Below are positions 8,896 through 17,972 of a DNA stretch of 64,000 nucleotides, one piece after another. The stretch is from Beutenbergia cavernae DSM 12333. GTDB taxonomy: Bacteria > Actinomycetota > Actinomycetes > Actinomycetales > Beutenbergiaceae. Below the pieces are notes generated by a model. The model did no database searches. It saw only the letters and a list, made by a program, of their open reading frames with translations, and was not told the DNA's origin. The DNA is taken from the NCBI RefSeq assembly GCF_000023105.1, contig NC_012669.1, positions 2,915,025-2,979,024 on the forward strand, written 5' to 3'. Both the position numbers and the translations under genes were made by a program. The first letter of the stretch is position 1. The number at the start of each line of letters is the position of its first letter.

Positions 8896-9803
8896 CCGCC
8901 GACGCCGTCACCACCGCCGACGCGGCCCCGGTCCGGGCCACTCCCCCGGGTGCGCGGAAGAAGCAGAGCGCCGTCTCCCGCGTGCTCGGGAACACCGTCG
9001 TCAACGTGGTGCTCGTGATCGTCGCGCTGTTCTGGATGATCCCGACGATCGGGCTGTTCATCGCGTCGCTGCGCACGTCGACGGCGAACACGTCGAGCGG
9101 GTGGTGGACCGTCTTCACGGCGCCCGCGCAGCTGACGATCGAGAACTACGCGAACCTGCTGCAGAACTCGACGATGGTCGCCTCGTTCTGGAACAGCGTG
9201 GCGATCACCGTGCCGACGACGATCCTCGTGGTCGTGATCGGGGCGCTGGCGGGTTATGCGCTCGCCTGGGTCGACTTCCGGGGCCGCGACGTCGTCCTCG
9301 TGGTGATCATCGCGCTGCTCGCGGTGCCCCTGCAGGTCGCGTTCATCCCACTGGCCCGCATGTTCGGCCAGCTCGGGGTCTTCGGCTCGATCGGCGGCGT
9401 CATCGCGTTCCACGTGGCGTTCGGGCTGCCGTTCGCGATCTTCCTGCTGCGGAACTTCTTCACGCAGGTGCCGAACGAGCTTCTCGAGGCGTCCCGGCTC
9501 GACGGCGCCGGCGAGTGGCGGATCTTCTCGCGGATCGTGCTCCCGCTCGGGCTGCCGGCGATCGCGTCGCTGGCGATCTTCCAGTTCCTCTGGACCTGGA
9601 ACGACATGCTCGTGGCGCTGATCTTCTCGTCGCCGTCGTCGCAGCCCCTGACGGTGGCGCTGCAGTCGCAGCTGCGCCAGTTCTCGTCGAACCTCGACAT
9701 CCTGGCGTCGGGCTCGTTCCTGTCGATGATCGTCCCGCTGATCGTGTTCTTCGCGTTCCAGCGGTACTTCGTCTCCGCGCTGCTGGCCGGCTCGAACCGG
9801 TAG
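8892..9803 (+). CDS. aglG: alpha-glucoside ABC permease
   Basis: A 303-residue MalG/AglG-type permease with about six membrane helices, beginning at FWMIPTIGLFIASL. The cytoplasmic EAA loop is EASRLDGAGEWRIFSRIVLP, and the chain ends in the usual QRYFVSALLAGSNR-like tail. It pairs with the preceding permease to form the channel. The GTG start at 8892 overlaps the stop of aglF by GTGA, with GGGAGG upstream in the aglF tail. It ends the operon just before a long perfect hairpin. Confidence 0.9.
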   Translation: MTADAVTTADAAPVRATPPGARKKQSAVSRVLGNTVVNVVLVIVALFWMIPTIGLFIASLRTSTANTSSGWWTVFTAPAQLTIENYANLLQNSTMVASFWNSVAITVPTTILVVVIGALAGYALAWVDFRGRDVVLVVIIALLAVPLQVAFIPLARMFGQLGVFGSIGGVIAFHVAFGLPFAIFLLRNFFTQVPNELLEASRLDGAGEWRIFSRIVLPLGLPAIASLAIFQFLWTWNDMLVALIFSSPSSQPLTVALQSQLRQFSSNLDILASGSFLSMIVPLIVFFAFQRYFVSALLAGSNR

Positions 9804-9820
9804 GTGCCCCGGCCGCCCGC

Positions 9821-9859
9821 GTGGAAGAACCGTTGCCCCGTCGGCAACGGTTCTTCCAC
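9821..9859. terminator. bidirectional hairpin terminator, 17-bp perfect stem
   Basis: GTGGAAGAACCGTTGCC, a 5-base loop CCGTC, then the exact complement. It sits between the convergent aglG and the nitroreductase-like gene, so it can serve both. No T-tract follows, as is common for high-GC actinobacterial terminators. Confidence 0.85.
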
Positions 9860-9873
9860 GCTGACGCAGCGGC

Positions 9874-10518
9874 TCAGTCGAAGATCGGCCCCTGCGTCCT
9901 GGTGCGCTTGATCTCGTAGAAGCCGGGGAACTCCGCGACGAGCACGCAGCCGTCCCAGAGCCGCCCGGCCTCCTCGCCCTTCGGTGCGGGCGTGATGACG
10001 GGCCCGAAGAACGCCGTCCCGTTGAACGCGACGATCGGGGTGCCGACCTCCTCGCCGACCTGGGAGATGCCCGCGTCGTGCGAGGCGCGCAGCGAGGTGT
10101 CCAGCTCGTCCGAGTCGGCGTAGCGCGCGAGGTCGGCCGGGAGACCCACCTCGGCGAGCGCCTCGGCGATCACGGCGTCGTAGTCCTTGCGTGCGCCAGG
10201 GTGGATCCGCGTGCCGAGCGCCGTGTACAGCGGCCCGACGACGTCGTCGCCGTGGAGCTCGCGTGCGGCGTTCACGACGCGCGCCGGTCCCCACGCGTGC
10301 TCCAGGAACGCCCGGTAGCCGGCGTCGATGTCCTTGTCCTCGTTGAGCACCGCGAGGCTCATGATGTGCCAGCGGACGGAGATGTCGCGGACCTTCTCCA
10401 CCTCGCGGATCCAGCGGGAGGTCATCCACGCCCAGGGACAGAGGGGGTCGAACCAGAAGTCGGCGACCGCTGCCGCTGTGTCCTGCTCGTCGGTGAGTCG
10501 CTCCTGTGTGGTCGTCAT
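9874..10518 (-). CDS. Rv2466c-like DsbA-fold protein with CPWA motif
   Basis: A 214-residue thioredoxin-fold protein of the mycothiol-dependent nitroreductase (Rv2466c) branch of the DsbA family. Matching segments include DFWFDPLCPWAWMTSRWI, MSLAVLN, WGPARVVNAA, GTPIVAFNGTAFFGPV and a C-terminal KRTRT..PIFD. The active site is Cys-Pro-Trp-Ala, whereas M. tuberculosis Rv2466c has CPWC, so the resolving Cys is missing. A single-Cys mechanism through mycothiol is plausible but not shown. The ATG at 10518 has GAAGGAC upstream; the open frame beyond is shadow. Convergent with aglG. Confidence 0.85.
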   Translation of the reverse strand: MTTTQERLTDEQDTAAAVADFWFDPLCPWAWMTSRWIREVEKVRDISVRWHIMSLAVLNEDKDIDAGYRAFLEHAWGPARVVNAARELHGDDVVGPLYTALGTRIHPGARKDYDAVIAEALAEVGLPADLARYADSDELDTSLRASHDAGISQVGEEVGTPIVAFNGTAFFGPVITPAPKGEEAGRLWDGCVLVAEFPGFYEIKRTRTQGPIFD

Positions 10519-10720
10519 CGCCGTCCTTCGTGGTTCGGGGTACGCGGCGCCGTCATCGGACACCGGCTCGTCAACGCCAACCCTGACGAGCAGCGGTCTG
10601 TTCCCGTGACAGGGTCCAGCCGGGCCGGCGGAATCCGCTCCCGGGCGGCCGGGACCGCGTGAAAGGATGCGCGGGGCGCCCACCCGGCGCACCGTCGTCG
10701 GACCAGAGCAGGAGTACCCA

Positions 10721-13318
10721 GTGCCCGGAGAGAACCTCACCCGCGTCGAGGCGCAGCAGCGCGCCGCCACCGTGCGTTCGCGCAGCTACGACGTCGAGCT
10801 CGATCTCGCGCGCGGGGACAAGGTCTTCGGGTCCCGCACCACGCTGAGGTTCGACGCCGAGCCGGGGAGCACCACGTTCGTGGACCTCATCGCGCCGACC
10901 GTCCACTCGGTGACACTCAACGGGCGCGAGCTCGACGTGGCAGACGTGTTCCACGACTCCCGCATCACGCTGGACGGCCTCGAGGCGAGCAACGAGGTCG
11001 TCGTCGACGCCGACTGCGCGTACATGCACACCGGCGAAGGCCTCCACCGGTTCGTCGACCCCGTCGACGGCGAGGTCTACCTGTACAGCCAGTTCGAGGT
11101 GGCTGACAGCCGCCGGGTGCTCGCGGTCTTCGAGCAGCCCGACCTCAAGGCGACGTTCGCGTTCACGGTGCTGGCGCCGTCGCACTGGGTCGTCGTCTCG
11201 AACTCCCCCACGCCGCAGCCGGAGGTCGTCACCGAGGGCGACGGGCACGACGGCGGCACGAGCCGCTGGTCCTTCGAGGCCACCCCGGTGCTGTCCTCGT
11301 ACGTGACGGCGATCATCGCCGGCCCGTACCACGGGGAGTTCAGCGAGCTGACGAGCTCCGACGGCCGCACGATCCCGCTGGGCGTGTACTGCCGCGCGTC
11401 GCTCGCGGAGCACCTCGACTCGGGCAACATCGTGGACATCACGAAGGCCGGGTTCGCGTTCTACGAGGAGGCGTTCGCCCTCCCCTACCCGTTCGCCAAG
11501 TACGACCAGCTCTTCGTCCCGGAGTTCAACGCGGGCGCGATGGAGAACGCGGGCGCCGTCACGTTCCTCGAGAACTACGTGTTCCGTTCCAAGGTGCCCG
11601 ACGCGATGGTCGAGCGCCGCGCCGTCACCATCCTGCACGAGCTCGCGCACATGTGGTTCGGCGACCTCGTGACGATGCGGTGGTGGAACGACCTGTGGCT
11701 CAACGAGTCGTTCGCCGAGTACGCGTCGACGCTCGCGACGGCGGAGGCCACCTCCTGGACGCAGGCGTGGACCACGTTCTCGTCGCTCGAGAAGTCGTGG
11801 GCCTACCGCCAGGACCAGCTGCCGTCCACGCACCCGATCGTCGCCGAGATCACCGACCTCGAGGACGTCGCCGTCAACTTCGACGGCATCACCTACGCCA
11901 AGGGCGCGTCGGTGCTCAAGCAGCTCGTCGCGTGGGTGGGGCGGGACGAGTTCCTCGCCGGCGTCCGCGCGTACTTCGCGAAGCACGCCCACGGCAACAC
12001 GGAGCTGCGGGACCTGCTCGCCGAGCTCGAGGCGACGAGCGGGCGCGACCTGACCGCCTGGTCGGCGCTGTGGCTCGAGAAGGCCGGCGTCACGCTGCTG
12101 CGGCCCGTGGTCGAGACGGACGACGCGAACGTCATCACCTCCTTCGCGATCGCGCAGGAGGTGCCCGCCGAGTGGCCCACGCAGCGACCGCACCGGCTCG
12201 CCGTCGGCGGTTACGACGTGGCCGACGGTGGCAGCCTGGTACGCCGCCTGCGTGTCGAGCTCGACGTCGCCGGCGCGCTGACCCCGGTCCCGGAGCTCGT
12301 CGGCGAACGGCTCCCCGATCTCGTGCTCGTCAACGACGATGACCTCGCCTACGCCAAGGTGCGCCTCGACGACGCCTCGCTCGCGACGGCGCTCGAGCAC
12401 CTGCGTGGCTTCGATGACTCCCTGCCGCGCTCGCTCGTGTGGGCGGCCGCATGGGACATGACGCGCGACGGCGAGTGGCCGGCCACGCAGTTCGTGGACC
12501 TCGTCCTGCGCAACATCGACGCGGAGACCGACTCCACGGTCGTGCTGGTGCTCCTGCGCCAGCTCGCGCAGACGATCGAGACGTACGTCGACCCGTCGGC
12601 CCGCGAGGAGGTCGGTTCGCGCGCGGCAGCACGGCTGTGGGAGCTCGCCCAGGGCGCGGCTCCGGGGTCGGACGCCCAGCTCCAGCTGGTCAAGGCGTAC
12701 GCCGCCCGGGCGCGCGGGGAGGAGGCGCTCGCCGTGGTGCGCGGCCTGCTCGACGGCGAGATCGTGCTCGCCGGCCTCGCCGTGGACGTCGACCTGCGCT
12801 GGGAGCTCCTGACGGCCCTCGCCGCCGGCGGCGCCGCGACCGAGTCCGACGTGAGTGCCGAGCTCGAGCGTGACGCCACGGCCACGGGTCAGCGCGCCGC
12901 CGCCGCCGCACGTGCGGCGTTCCCGACGGCGCAGGCCAAGGCGGACGTCTGGGCGGCGGTCGTGGAGGCGGACGAGCTGCCGAACGCCGTGCAGTCTGCC
13001 GTGATCGCCTCCTTCGGCCGGAGCCATGACCGGTCGCTCCTCGTGCCGTACGTCGAGGGGTACTTCGCCTCGCTCGAGCGGATCTGGGCCGAGCGCACGA
13101 ACGAGATGGCGCAGAACATCGTCACCGGGCTGTACCCGAGCCTGCTCGCGGACATCGACTCCAGCCACGGCGTCGACGTCCTGGCCGTCACCGACACGTG
13201 GCTCGACCAGCTCGGCGAGCGCACTCCGGCGCTGCGGCGGCTCGTGGTCGAGGCGGAGGACGGCGTCCGGCGCGCGCTGCGGGTCCAGGCAGCCGACCGG
13301 GCGTACCGCGCGGGCTGA
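10721..13318 (+). CDS. pepN: aminopeptidase N (M1 family)
   Basis: An 865-residue zinc metallopeptidase that removes N-terminal residues from peptides in the cytoplasm. The exopeptidase motif GAMENAG is at about residues 272-278. The zinc site HELAHMWFGD begins near 306, with the third ligand in WLNESFAEYAS. The long helical C-terminal ERAP1-like domain is complete, so it resembles the actinobacterial PepN of about 850-870 residues. The GTG at 10721 is chosen for the GCAGGAG ribosome site 8 bases upstream; the longer frame starting at 10667 lacks one. It ends at a strong hairpin. Confidence 0.95.
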   Translation: MPGENLTRVEAQQRAATVRSRSYDVELDLARGDKVFGSRTTLRFDAEPGSTTFVDLIAPTVHSVTLNGRELDVADVFHDSRITLDGLEASNEVVVDADCAYMHTGEGLHRFVDPVDGEVYLYSQFEVADSRRVLAVFEQPDLKATFAFTVLAPSHWVVVSNSPTPQPEVVTEGDGHDGGTSRWSFEATPVLSSYVTAIIAGPYHGEFSELTSSDGRTIPLGVYCRASLAEHLDSGNIVDITKAGFAFYEEAFALPYPFAKYDQLFVPEFNAGAMENAGAVTFLENYVFRSKVPDAMVERRAVTILHELAHMWFGDLVTMRWWNDLWLNESFAEYASTLATAEATSWTQAWTTFSSLEKSWAYRQDQLPSTHPIVAEITDLEDVAVNFDGITYAKGASVLKQLVAWVGRDEFLAGVRAYFAKHAHGNTELRDLLAELEATSGRDLTAWSALWLEKAGVTLLRPVVETDDANVITSFAIAQEVPAEWPTQRPHRLAVGGYDVADGGSLVRRLRVELDVAGALTPVPELVGERLPDLVLVNDDDLAYAKVRLDDASLATALEHLRGFDDSLPRSLVWAAAWDMTRDGEWPATQFVDLVLRNIDAETDSTVVLVLLRQLAQTIETYVDPSAREEVGSRAAARLWELAQGAAPGSDAQLQLVKAYAARARGEEALAVVRGLLDGEIVLAGLAVDVDLRWELLTALAAGGAATESDVSAELERDATATGQRAAAAARAAFPTAQAKADVWAAVVEADELPNAVQSAVIASFGRSHDRSLLVPYVEGYFASLERIWAERTNEMAQNIVTGLYPSLLADIDSSHGVDVLAVTDTWLDQLGERTPALRRLVVEAEDGVRRALRVQAADRAYRAG

Positions 13319-13329
13319 CACGCCGACCC

Positions 13330-13357
13330 GGTTGAGCCGGCGCGTGCCGGCTCAACC
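13330..13357. terminator. bidirectional hairpin terminator, 12-bp stem
   Basis: GGTTGAGCCGGC, loop GCGT, then the exact complement. It follows pepN and includes the stop codon of the convergent GNAT gene, so it probably ends both transcripts. Confidence 0.8.
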
Positions 13358-13930
13358 GTTGGCAGTCCGCCACTCCTGCGCGAGCATCGCGTAGCCGAGC
13401 CCGTCCAGCCAGGCGCCGGACCGGTGCAGGGAGTCGGCGACGGTGTGGCTCTCGCGCCGCATCCCGACCCGCTCCATGAGGCGCCAGGACGGCGCGTTGT
13501 CCGCGAAGCACTGCGCCTCCACGCGGCGCAGGCCGAGGTCGGCAAAGCACACGCGGAGGAGTGCTCGGACCGCCTCCGTCGCGTACCCGTGGCCGTGGTG
13601 CGCCGGGTCGAGGGCCCACCCGAGCTCCGCCTGCGCCTGCTGCGCGCGGTCGGCGACCTCGTGCTGCGCCCATGCGTCCTCGAGACGCAGCATGAGGTCC
13701 CCGATGACGGTGCCGTCCCGCTCCACGACGAGCGTGCGGGCCAGACGGTCCGCCTTCGTGATGTAGGTCCGGAACTCCTCCCAGTCGTCGGTGAGGAGCG
13801 GCAGCCACTCCGCCACGTCCGGGAGGCGACGGTAGCGCCAGAAGGCCGCGGCGTCGTCGTCCGTCGCACGCCGCAGCGAGAGCCGCTCGGTCACGATCGG
13901 CCAGGTGAGCTCATCCAGGGTTCGAGGCAC
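13352..13930 (-). CDS. RimJ/RimL-like GNAT N-acetyltransferase
   Basis: A 192-residue GNAT enzyme. The N-terminus (VTERLSLRRATDDDAAAFW) is typical of the RimJ/RimL branch that acetylates protein N-termini or small amines. The acetyl-CoA site is ELGWALDPAHHGHGYATEAV at about residues 102-121, followed by VEAQCFADNAPSWRLMERVGM. The start is GTG at 13930, with only a weak ribosome site. It ends inside the hairpin shared with pepN. The substrate cannot be told from sequence. Confidence 0.85.
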   Translation of the reverse strand: MPRTLDELTWPIVTERLSLRRATDDDAAAFWRYRRLPDVAEWLPLLTDDWEEFRTYITKADRLARTLVVERDGTVIGDLMLRLEDAWAQHEVADRAQQAQAELGWALDPAHHGHGYATEAVRALLRVCFADLGLRRVEAQCFADNAPSWRLMERVGMRRESHTVADSLHRSGAWLDGLGYAMLAQEWRTANG

Positions 13931-13960
13931 GAGCGCCAGTATCGCCGCCCGCCGCCCCGT

Positions 13961-14416
13961 TCAGGGCCAGGTGAACATCAGCGCGCCCGCGTCCACGGTG
14001 TCGCCGGGCGCCACGCGCGCCTCCAGCGCAGCGGCGTCGGCCTGCATGGCGACGACCGGCGAGACGGCGCTGCGCCCGCCCGCGCGGACCGCCGCCGGCG
14101 ACCACGTGAGGAGATGGCCCCCCGCGGCGACCTCGTCGCCGTCGCCGGCGAGGACCGTGAAACCCTCCCCGTGCAGCTCGACGGTGTCCAGGCCGAGGTG
14201 GACGAGGACGGCGTGCGCCCCGACGGCGACGACGACGGCGTGCGGGTGGATCTTGACGATCCGGCCGTCGCACGGGGCGAGCACCGCCACGTCGGCGTCG
14301 CCCACGGGGTCGAGCGCCAGGCCGGCCCCGACGATCGACTGGGCGAACACCGGGTCCGGCACGTCCTCCGGCGCGATGACGCGACCCGCGAACGGGGCGC
14401 GCACCAGGGTGGGCAT
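13961..14416 (-). CDS. PTS EIIA component, glucose type
   Basis: A 151-residue stand-alone EIIA-Glc-like domain. It carries VLAPCDGRIVKIHPHAVVVA, in which the first active-site His is expected, and AVLVHLGLDTVELHGEGF with the second His that accepts phosphate from HPr. In the PTS it relays phosphate to EIIB. Its ATG overlaps the malQ stop (ATGA), so the two are translationally coupled. This links a PTS relay protein to maltodextrin metabolism, perhaps for inducer-exclusion-like control (inference). EIIB and EI genes lie 3-4 kb away, but no EIIC is in the window. Confidence 0.9.
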   Translation of the reverse strand: MPTLVRAPFAGRVIAPEDVPDPVFAQSIVGAGLALDPVGDADVAVLAPCDGRIVKIHPHAVVVAVGAHAVLVHLGLDTVELHGEGFTVLAGDGDEVAAGGHLLTWSPAAVRAGGRSAVSPVVAMQADAAALEARVAPGDTVDAGALMFTWP

Positions 14417-16617
14417 CAGCCGAGCTCGTCGGCCCGGGTGCGCAGCTCGCCGTTGATCGCCGCCACCAGCGAGGCGAGACGCGCCGACGCCGCCAGATCC
14501 TCGACCCGGACGACCTGCTCGGCGGCGTCCGCGAGCGGGACCTTCCAGTTCGGGTACTCGGTGTGGGTCCCGGGCTGGTTCTGGGCGCGGCGTTCGCCGA
14601 CCGCGTCGGCCAGGGACACCCCGAGCAGGCGCGACGGTGTCGCCACCAGGTAGCGGTGCAGCGCCTCCACGACCTCGCGCTCGGTCGGGTGGTCGGCGAG
14701 AAGGCCGCGCCGCCGCAGGGCGCTGAGCATCGCCTCGCGCTCCGCCCGGGCCGCCTGCCGGACCACCTCGACGGGCTCCGTGAGCAGGCCGAGGCTCGCG
14801 CGCAGGTCGACGTGGTCGCCGTCCAGGTACCCGGCGGTCGGCGGCAGGTCGTGCGTGGTCACTGTCGCCAGGGCCAGCTCACGGTAGTGCTCGGGCGGCA
14901 ACGGACCGCCGTCGTCGTCCTTCTCGAACCACAAGACGGACGTGCCGAGGATGCCGCGGTCCTCGAGGTAGTCGCGCACCCACGGCTCCACGGTGCCGAG
15001 GTCCTCCCCGATGAGCAGGGCGCGAGCCCGGTGCGCCTCGAGCGCGAGGACGCCGACCATCGCCTCGTGGTCGTACCGCACGTACGTGCCCTCGTCCGGC
15101 TGGGCGCCCTCCGGGATCCACCACAGCCGGAACAGCCCGATCACGTGGTCGATGCGCAGGGCCCCGGCGTGCCGCAGCACCGTCCGCACCATGTCCCGCA
15201 GCGGTGCGTAACCGGACCGGGCGAGCGCGTCCGGGCGCCACGGGGGCTGCGACCAGTCCTGGCCCTGCTGGTTGTACATGTCCGGCGGTGCGCCCACGGT
15301 CATGCCGGGGGCGAACAGGCGCCGCGACGCCCACGTCTCGGCGCCGACCGGATGCACGCCGACGGCGAGGTCGTGCATGACGCCGACGCGCATCCCCGCA
15401 CTGCGGGCGACGCGCTGCGCGGCGGCGAGCTGGGTGTCCGCCACCCACTGCAGCCACGTGTAGAACTCGGCTCGCTCGCGCAGCTCGATGCGCAGCCGCG
15501 CGACCAGGGGCGAGGTGATGTCGTCCGCCTCGGCGGGCCGGTCGCGGCCCTCGAAGTGCTCGGCGATCGCGCACCACAGCGCGAAGTTCGCGAGCCCGCG
15601 CCCCTGCTCCGCCCGGAACTGGGCGAACGCCCGCTCACGCGCCGGGGTGCGGGGCGCGGCGAACAGGACCTCGAGCGCCGCCTTCTTCGCCGCCCACGAC
15701 TCGTCCCGGTCCAGCAGACCAGGGTCGGAGTTGGCGTCGCGAACGCCCTGCTGCGCCCACTCCACCAGCGCCCGCTGCGAGCTGGGCAGGTAGCCGGCCT
15801 CCCTCACGTCCTCGGGACGCACGTACGACGGGTTGACGAACCTGCGGGTGGACGGCAGGTACGGGGACGGCTCCTGCGGGGCGACCGGCTCGGCCGCGTG
15901 CAGCGGGTTGACGAGCAGGAAGTCCGCTCCGAGCCCGCCGGCCAGGCTCGCCAGCTCCGCGAGGTCGGCGAGGTCGCCGATCCCCCACGACGCCTCGGAG
16001 CGCACCGAGTACAGCTGTGCCATGAGGCCCCACGCCCGCCCGCCGAGCTCGGTGGGCAGGTCCGGTACCTCGAGGCGGTCAGGGGTGACGGCGAGCGGCG
16101 TCCGGGCGCGCAGCACGACGCCCGGGCCGTCCGCGCCGTCCGGGCGCGCCTCGCGCGCTCGCAGCTCGTGCCAGCCGAGCGGGAGGTCGGCCGGCAGCGC
16201 GAACGTGGCTCGACCCCGGGACTCGCCGTCGACGACGTGCGGCGGCACCCACGCGTCGACCTGCTCCAGCGCGCGCCTCGAGCCGTCCTCGCACACCACG
16301 TCCACGGCGACGGCCGAGCCGTCGCGCACGTGCACGAAGAACTCGCTCTGCCGCCCGGCGCGCGCCACGACGCACAGGGGCAGGAGCCGCCGCCACGGGG
16401 CGTTCTCGTGCTCCGTGAGGGCAGCAGCGACCTGCTCCTCGCTGAACGCGGCCACACCCATCGCGGCGAGCACCGACCGGATCGTCGATGCCTGCACGGT
16501 CCGCAGCACGCCGTGGTAGCCGTGGAACTCGGTGGCGATGCCGTGCGCCTGCGCGAGCGCCGCGAGCCCGGGGCTCGGGAGCTCCGGCACTCCTCCCGGG
16601 TCCTGCTCGCTCGTCAT
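14416..16617 (-). CDS. malQ: 4-alpha-glucanotransferase (amylomaltase)
   Basis: A 733-residue GH77 enzyme that transfers alpha-1,4-glucan segments between maltodextrins in the cytoplasm. It has the long N-terminal domain typical of actinobacterial/enteric MalQ. The GH77 core shows SEASWGIGDLADL, FLLVNPLHA, LRIDHVIGLFRLWWIP (nucleophile Asp region), LIGEDLGTVEPWVRDYL (acid/base Glu region) and TVTTHDLPPTAGYL. ATG at 16617 is chosen because residues after it match the family start and the upstream frame is shadow. It is cotranscribed with the EIIA gene through an ATGA overlap. It should act on products of the nearby Agl importer. Confidence 0.94.
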   Translation of the reverse strand: MTSEQDPGGVPELPSPGLAALAQAHGIATEFHGYHGVLRTVQASTIRSVLAAMGVAAFSEEQVAAALTEHENAPWRRLLPLCVVARAGRQSEFFVHVRDGSAVAVDVVCEDGSRRALEQVDAWVPPHVVDGESRGRATFALPADLPLGWHELRAREARPDGADGPGVVLRARTPLAVTPDRLEVPDLPTELGGRAWGLMAQLYSVRSEASWGIGDLADLAELASLAGGLGADFLLVNPLHAAEPVAPQEPSPYLPSTRRFVNPSYVRPEDVREAGYLPSSQRALVEWAQQGVRDANSDPGLLDRDESWAAKKAALEVLFAAPRTPARERAFAQFRAEQGRGLANFALWCAIAEHFEGRDRPAEADDITSPLVARLRIELRERAEFYTWLQWVADTQLAAAQRVARSAGMRVGVMHDLAVGVHPVGAETWASRRLFAPGMTVGAPPDMYNQQGQDWSQPPWRPDALARSGYAPLRDMVRTVLRHAGALRIDHVIGLFRLWWIPEGAQPDEGTYVRYDHEAMVGVLALEAHRARALLIGEDLGTVEPWVRDYLEDRGILGTSVLWFEKDDDGGPLPPEHYRELALATVTTHDLPPTAGYLDGDHVDLRASLGLLTEPVEVVRQAARAEREAMLSALRRRGLLADHPTEREVVEALHRYLVATPSRLLGVSLADAVGERRAQNQPGTHTEYPNWKVPLADAAEQVVRVEDLAASARLASLVAAINGELRTRADELG

Positions 16618-16723
16618 GCGTGGTCCGTCCGTGTGAGGGCTGAGCACCTGCGTGCGCCTGCGATCTTGCCAGAGCGAGGGACCGTGCGCGCTCGCGGCCC
16701 GCCGCGTCGCATAGCCTGGCGGG

Positions 16724-17605
16724 ATGTCGCATGTGTTCGCCCAGGGAAACGGGGAGGCTAGCTCCCTCGCCACCGACGGACTGCGCGCGCTCGTCATTGT
16801 TCTGATCGGCGCAGCGGTGCTCGCGCTGCTGCGGTTCCTGCTCTCGCGCGTCATGCGAGGACTGCGGAAGGCGCCGTCGCTGGTGGTGGAGAAGACCGAC
16901 ACGGCGCTCGTCACCCTCGGCTCGGTCAAGCCCAGCGAGGCCAAGAAGAAGCGGCTTTCGACGCTGGAGAGCGTGATCCGCTCAACGATCACGGTGCTCG
17001 TCGTCACAGTGGTCTTCTTCATGGTGCTGGCCGCGTTCGGCGTCGACATCACGCCCCTTCTCGCGTCCGCGGGGATCGTCGGTGTGGCGCTCGCGTTCGG
17101 GGCGCAGTCGCTCGTCAAGGACATCGTGTCCGGCCTGTTCATGCTGTTCGAGAACCAGTACGCCGTCGGTGACCGCATCGAGCTCGGCACGGCGGGCGGC
17201 ACGCTCGCGACCGGAGTCGTCGAGGCTGTGGAACTGCGGATCACGACGATCCGGGACGACGACGGCCGGCTCTGGTACGTGCGCAACGGCGAGGTCCTGC
17301 GGGTGGCGAACGAGTCGCAGGGCTGGGCGCTCGCCGCCGTCGACGTCGCCGTCGCCGTGGACCAGGACCTCGACAAGGTCCGCGAGGAGGTCGCCCGCAT
17401 CGTGCAGGGCGTCGTCGCCGAGTCGGGGATGGCCGACGTCGTGCAGGATCCGACGCCGACGATCCGGTTCTCCGCCCTGTCCGCCGGCGCCGTGACGATC
17501 GAGGTGCGACTGCGCGCGAAGCCGGGGCAGAAGTGGCGGCTCGCCAGCGAGCTGCGGCACCGCATCTCGCGCGGGTTCACGGAGGCGGACATCCGCCTCG
17601 CGTAG
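16724..17605 (+). CDS. MscS-family mechanosensitive channel
   Basis: A 293-residue inner-membrane channel. Two membrane helices (about residues 20-42 and 85-104) precede the pore-lining third helix, ASAGIVGVALAFGAQSLVKDIVSG, whose Gly/Ala packing is diagnostic of MscS. The beta domain follows (FENQYAVGDRIELG, VRNGEVLRVANES). A basic linker with KKK between helices 1 and 2 faces the cytoplasm. It releases solutes on hypo-osmotic shock. The ATG at 16724 is 106 bp from the divergent malQ start. Confidence 0.92.
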   Translation: MSHVFAQGNGEASSLATDGLRALVIVLIGAAVLALLRFLLSRVMRGLRKAPSLVVEKTDTALVTLGSVKPSEAKKKRLSTLESVIRSTITVLVVTVVFFMVLAAFGVDITPLLASAGIVGVALAFGAQSLVKDIVSGLFMLFENQYAVGDRIELGTAGGTLATGVVEAVELRITTIRDDDGRLWYVRNGEVLRVANESQGWALAAVDVAVAVDQDLDKVREEVARIVQGVVAESGMADVVQDPTPTIRFSALSAGAVTIEVRLRAKPGQKWRLASELRHRISRGFTEADIRLA

Positions 17606-17623
17606 CTCAGCCGCCGCGGGCGG

Positions 17624-17854
17624 TCAGCGCAGCGCGTCGATGTCCGCGGCGAGATCGTCCGCCTCTGGGCCGACGACCACCTGGACCACCCGCCCGGACC
17701 GCACGACGCCGAACGCCCCGTGGGTCTTGAGGGCGTCGTCGTCGACGAGGCTCGGATCCGACACCTCCACCCGGAGGCGCGTGATGCACGGTTCGAGATC
17801 CACGATGTTCGTCCGGCCCCCGAGGTCGACGAGGAAGTCCTCCGCCTTGCTCAT
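17624..17854 (-). CDS. PTS EIIB component, glucose/GlcNAc type
   Basis: A 76-residue stand-alone EIIB domain. The phosphoacceptor Cys is in DLEPCITRLRVEV, followed by HGAFGVVRSGRVVQVVVGPEAD, as in the PTS EIIB of the glucose family. It passes phosphate to the sugar bound by EIIC. The ATG at 17854 has GGAG at a good distance and gives the usual domain length; a GTG 30 bases upstream lacks a ribosome site. It is divergent from the EI gene and convergent with the MscS gene 18 bp away. Confidence 0.88.
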   Translation of the reverse strand: MSKAEDFLVDLGGRTNIVDLEPCITRLRVEVSDPSLVDDDALKTHGAFGVVRSGRVVQVVVGPEADDLAADIDALR

Positions 17855-17972
17855 GCCATCTCCGATCTCGTCGACGCCAGCCACACCAGTCTAGGCGGGC
17901 ACCGGCGCCCGCACGCGCCCGGCGCGGGTGTGCCGCCCGGCCGGGCGGCGCGCTCCGGGGCACAATGGCCGC

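Noticed and set aside
14416-17592. Extension of the malQ frame to 17592
   Set aside because: The extension is antisense to the MscS gene and low-complexity; malQ starts at 16617.
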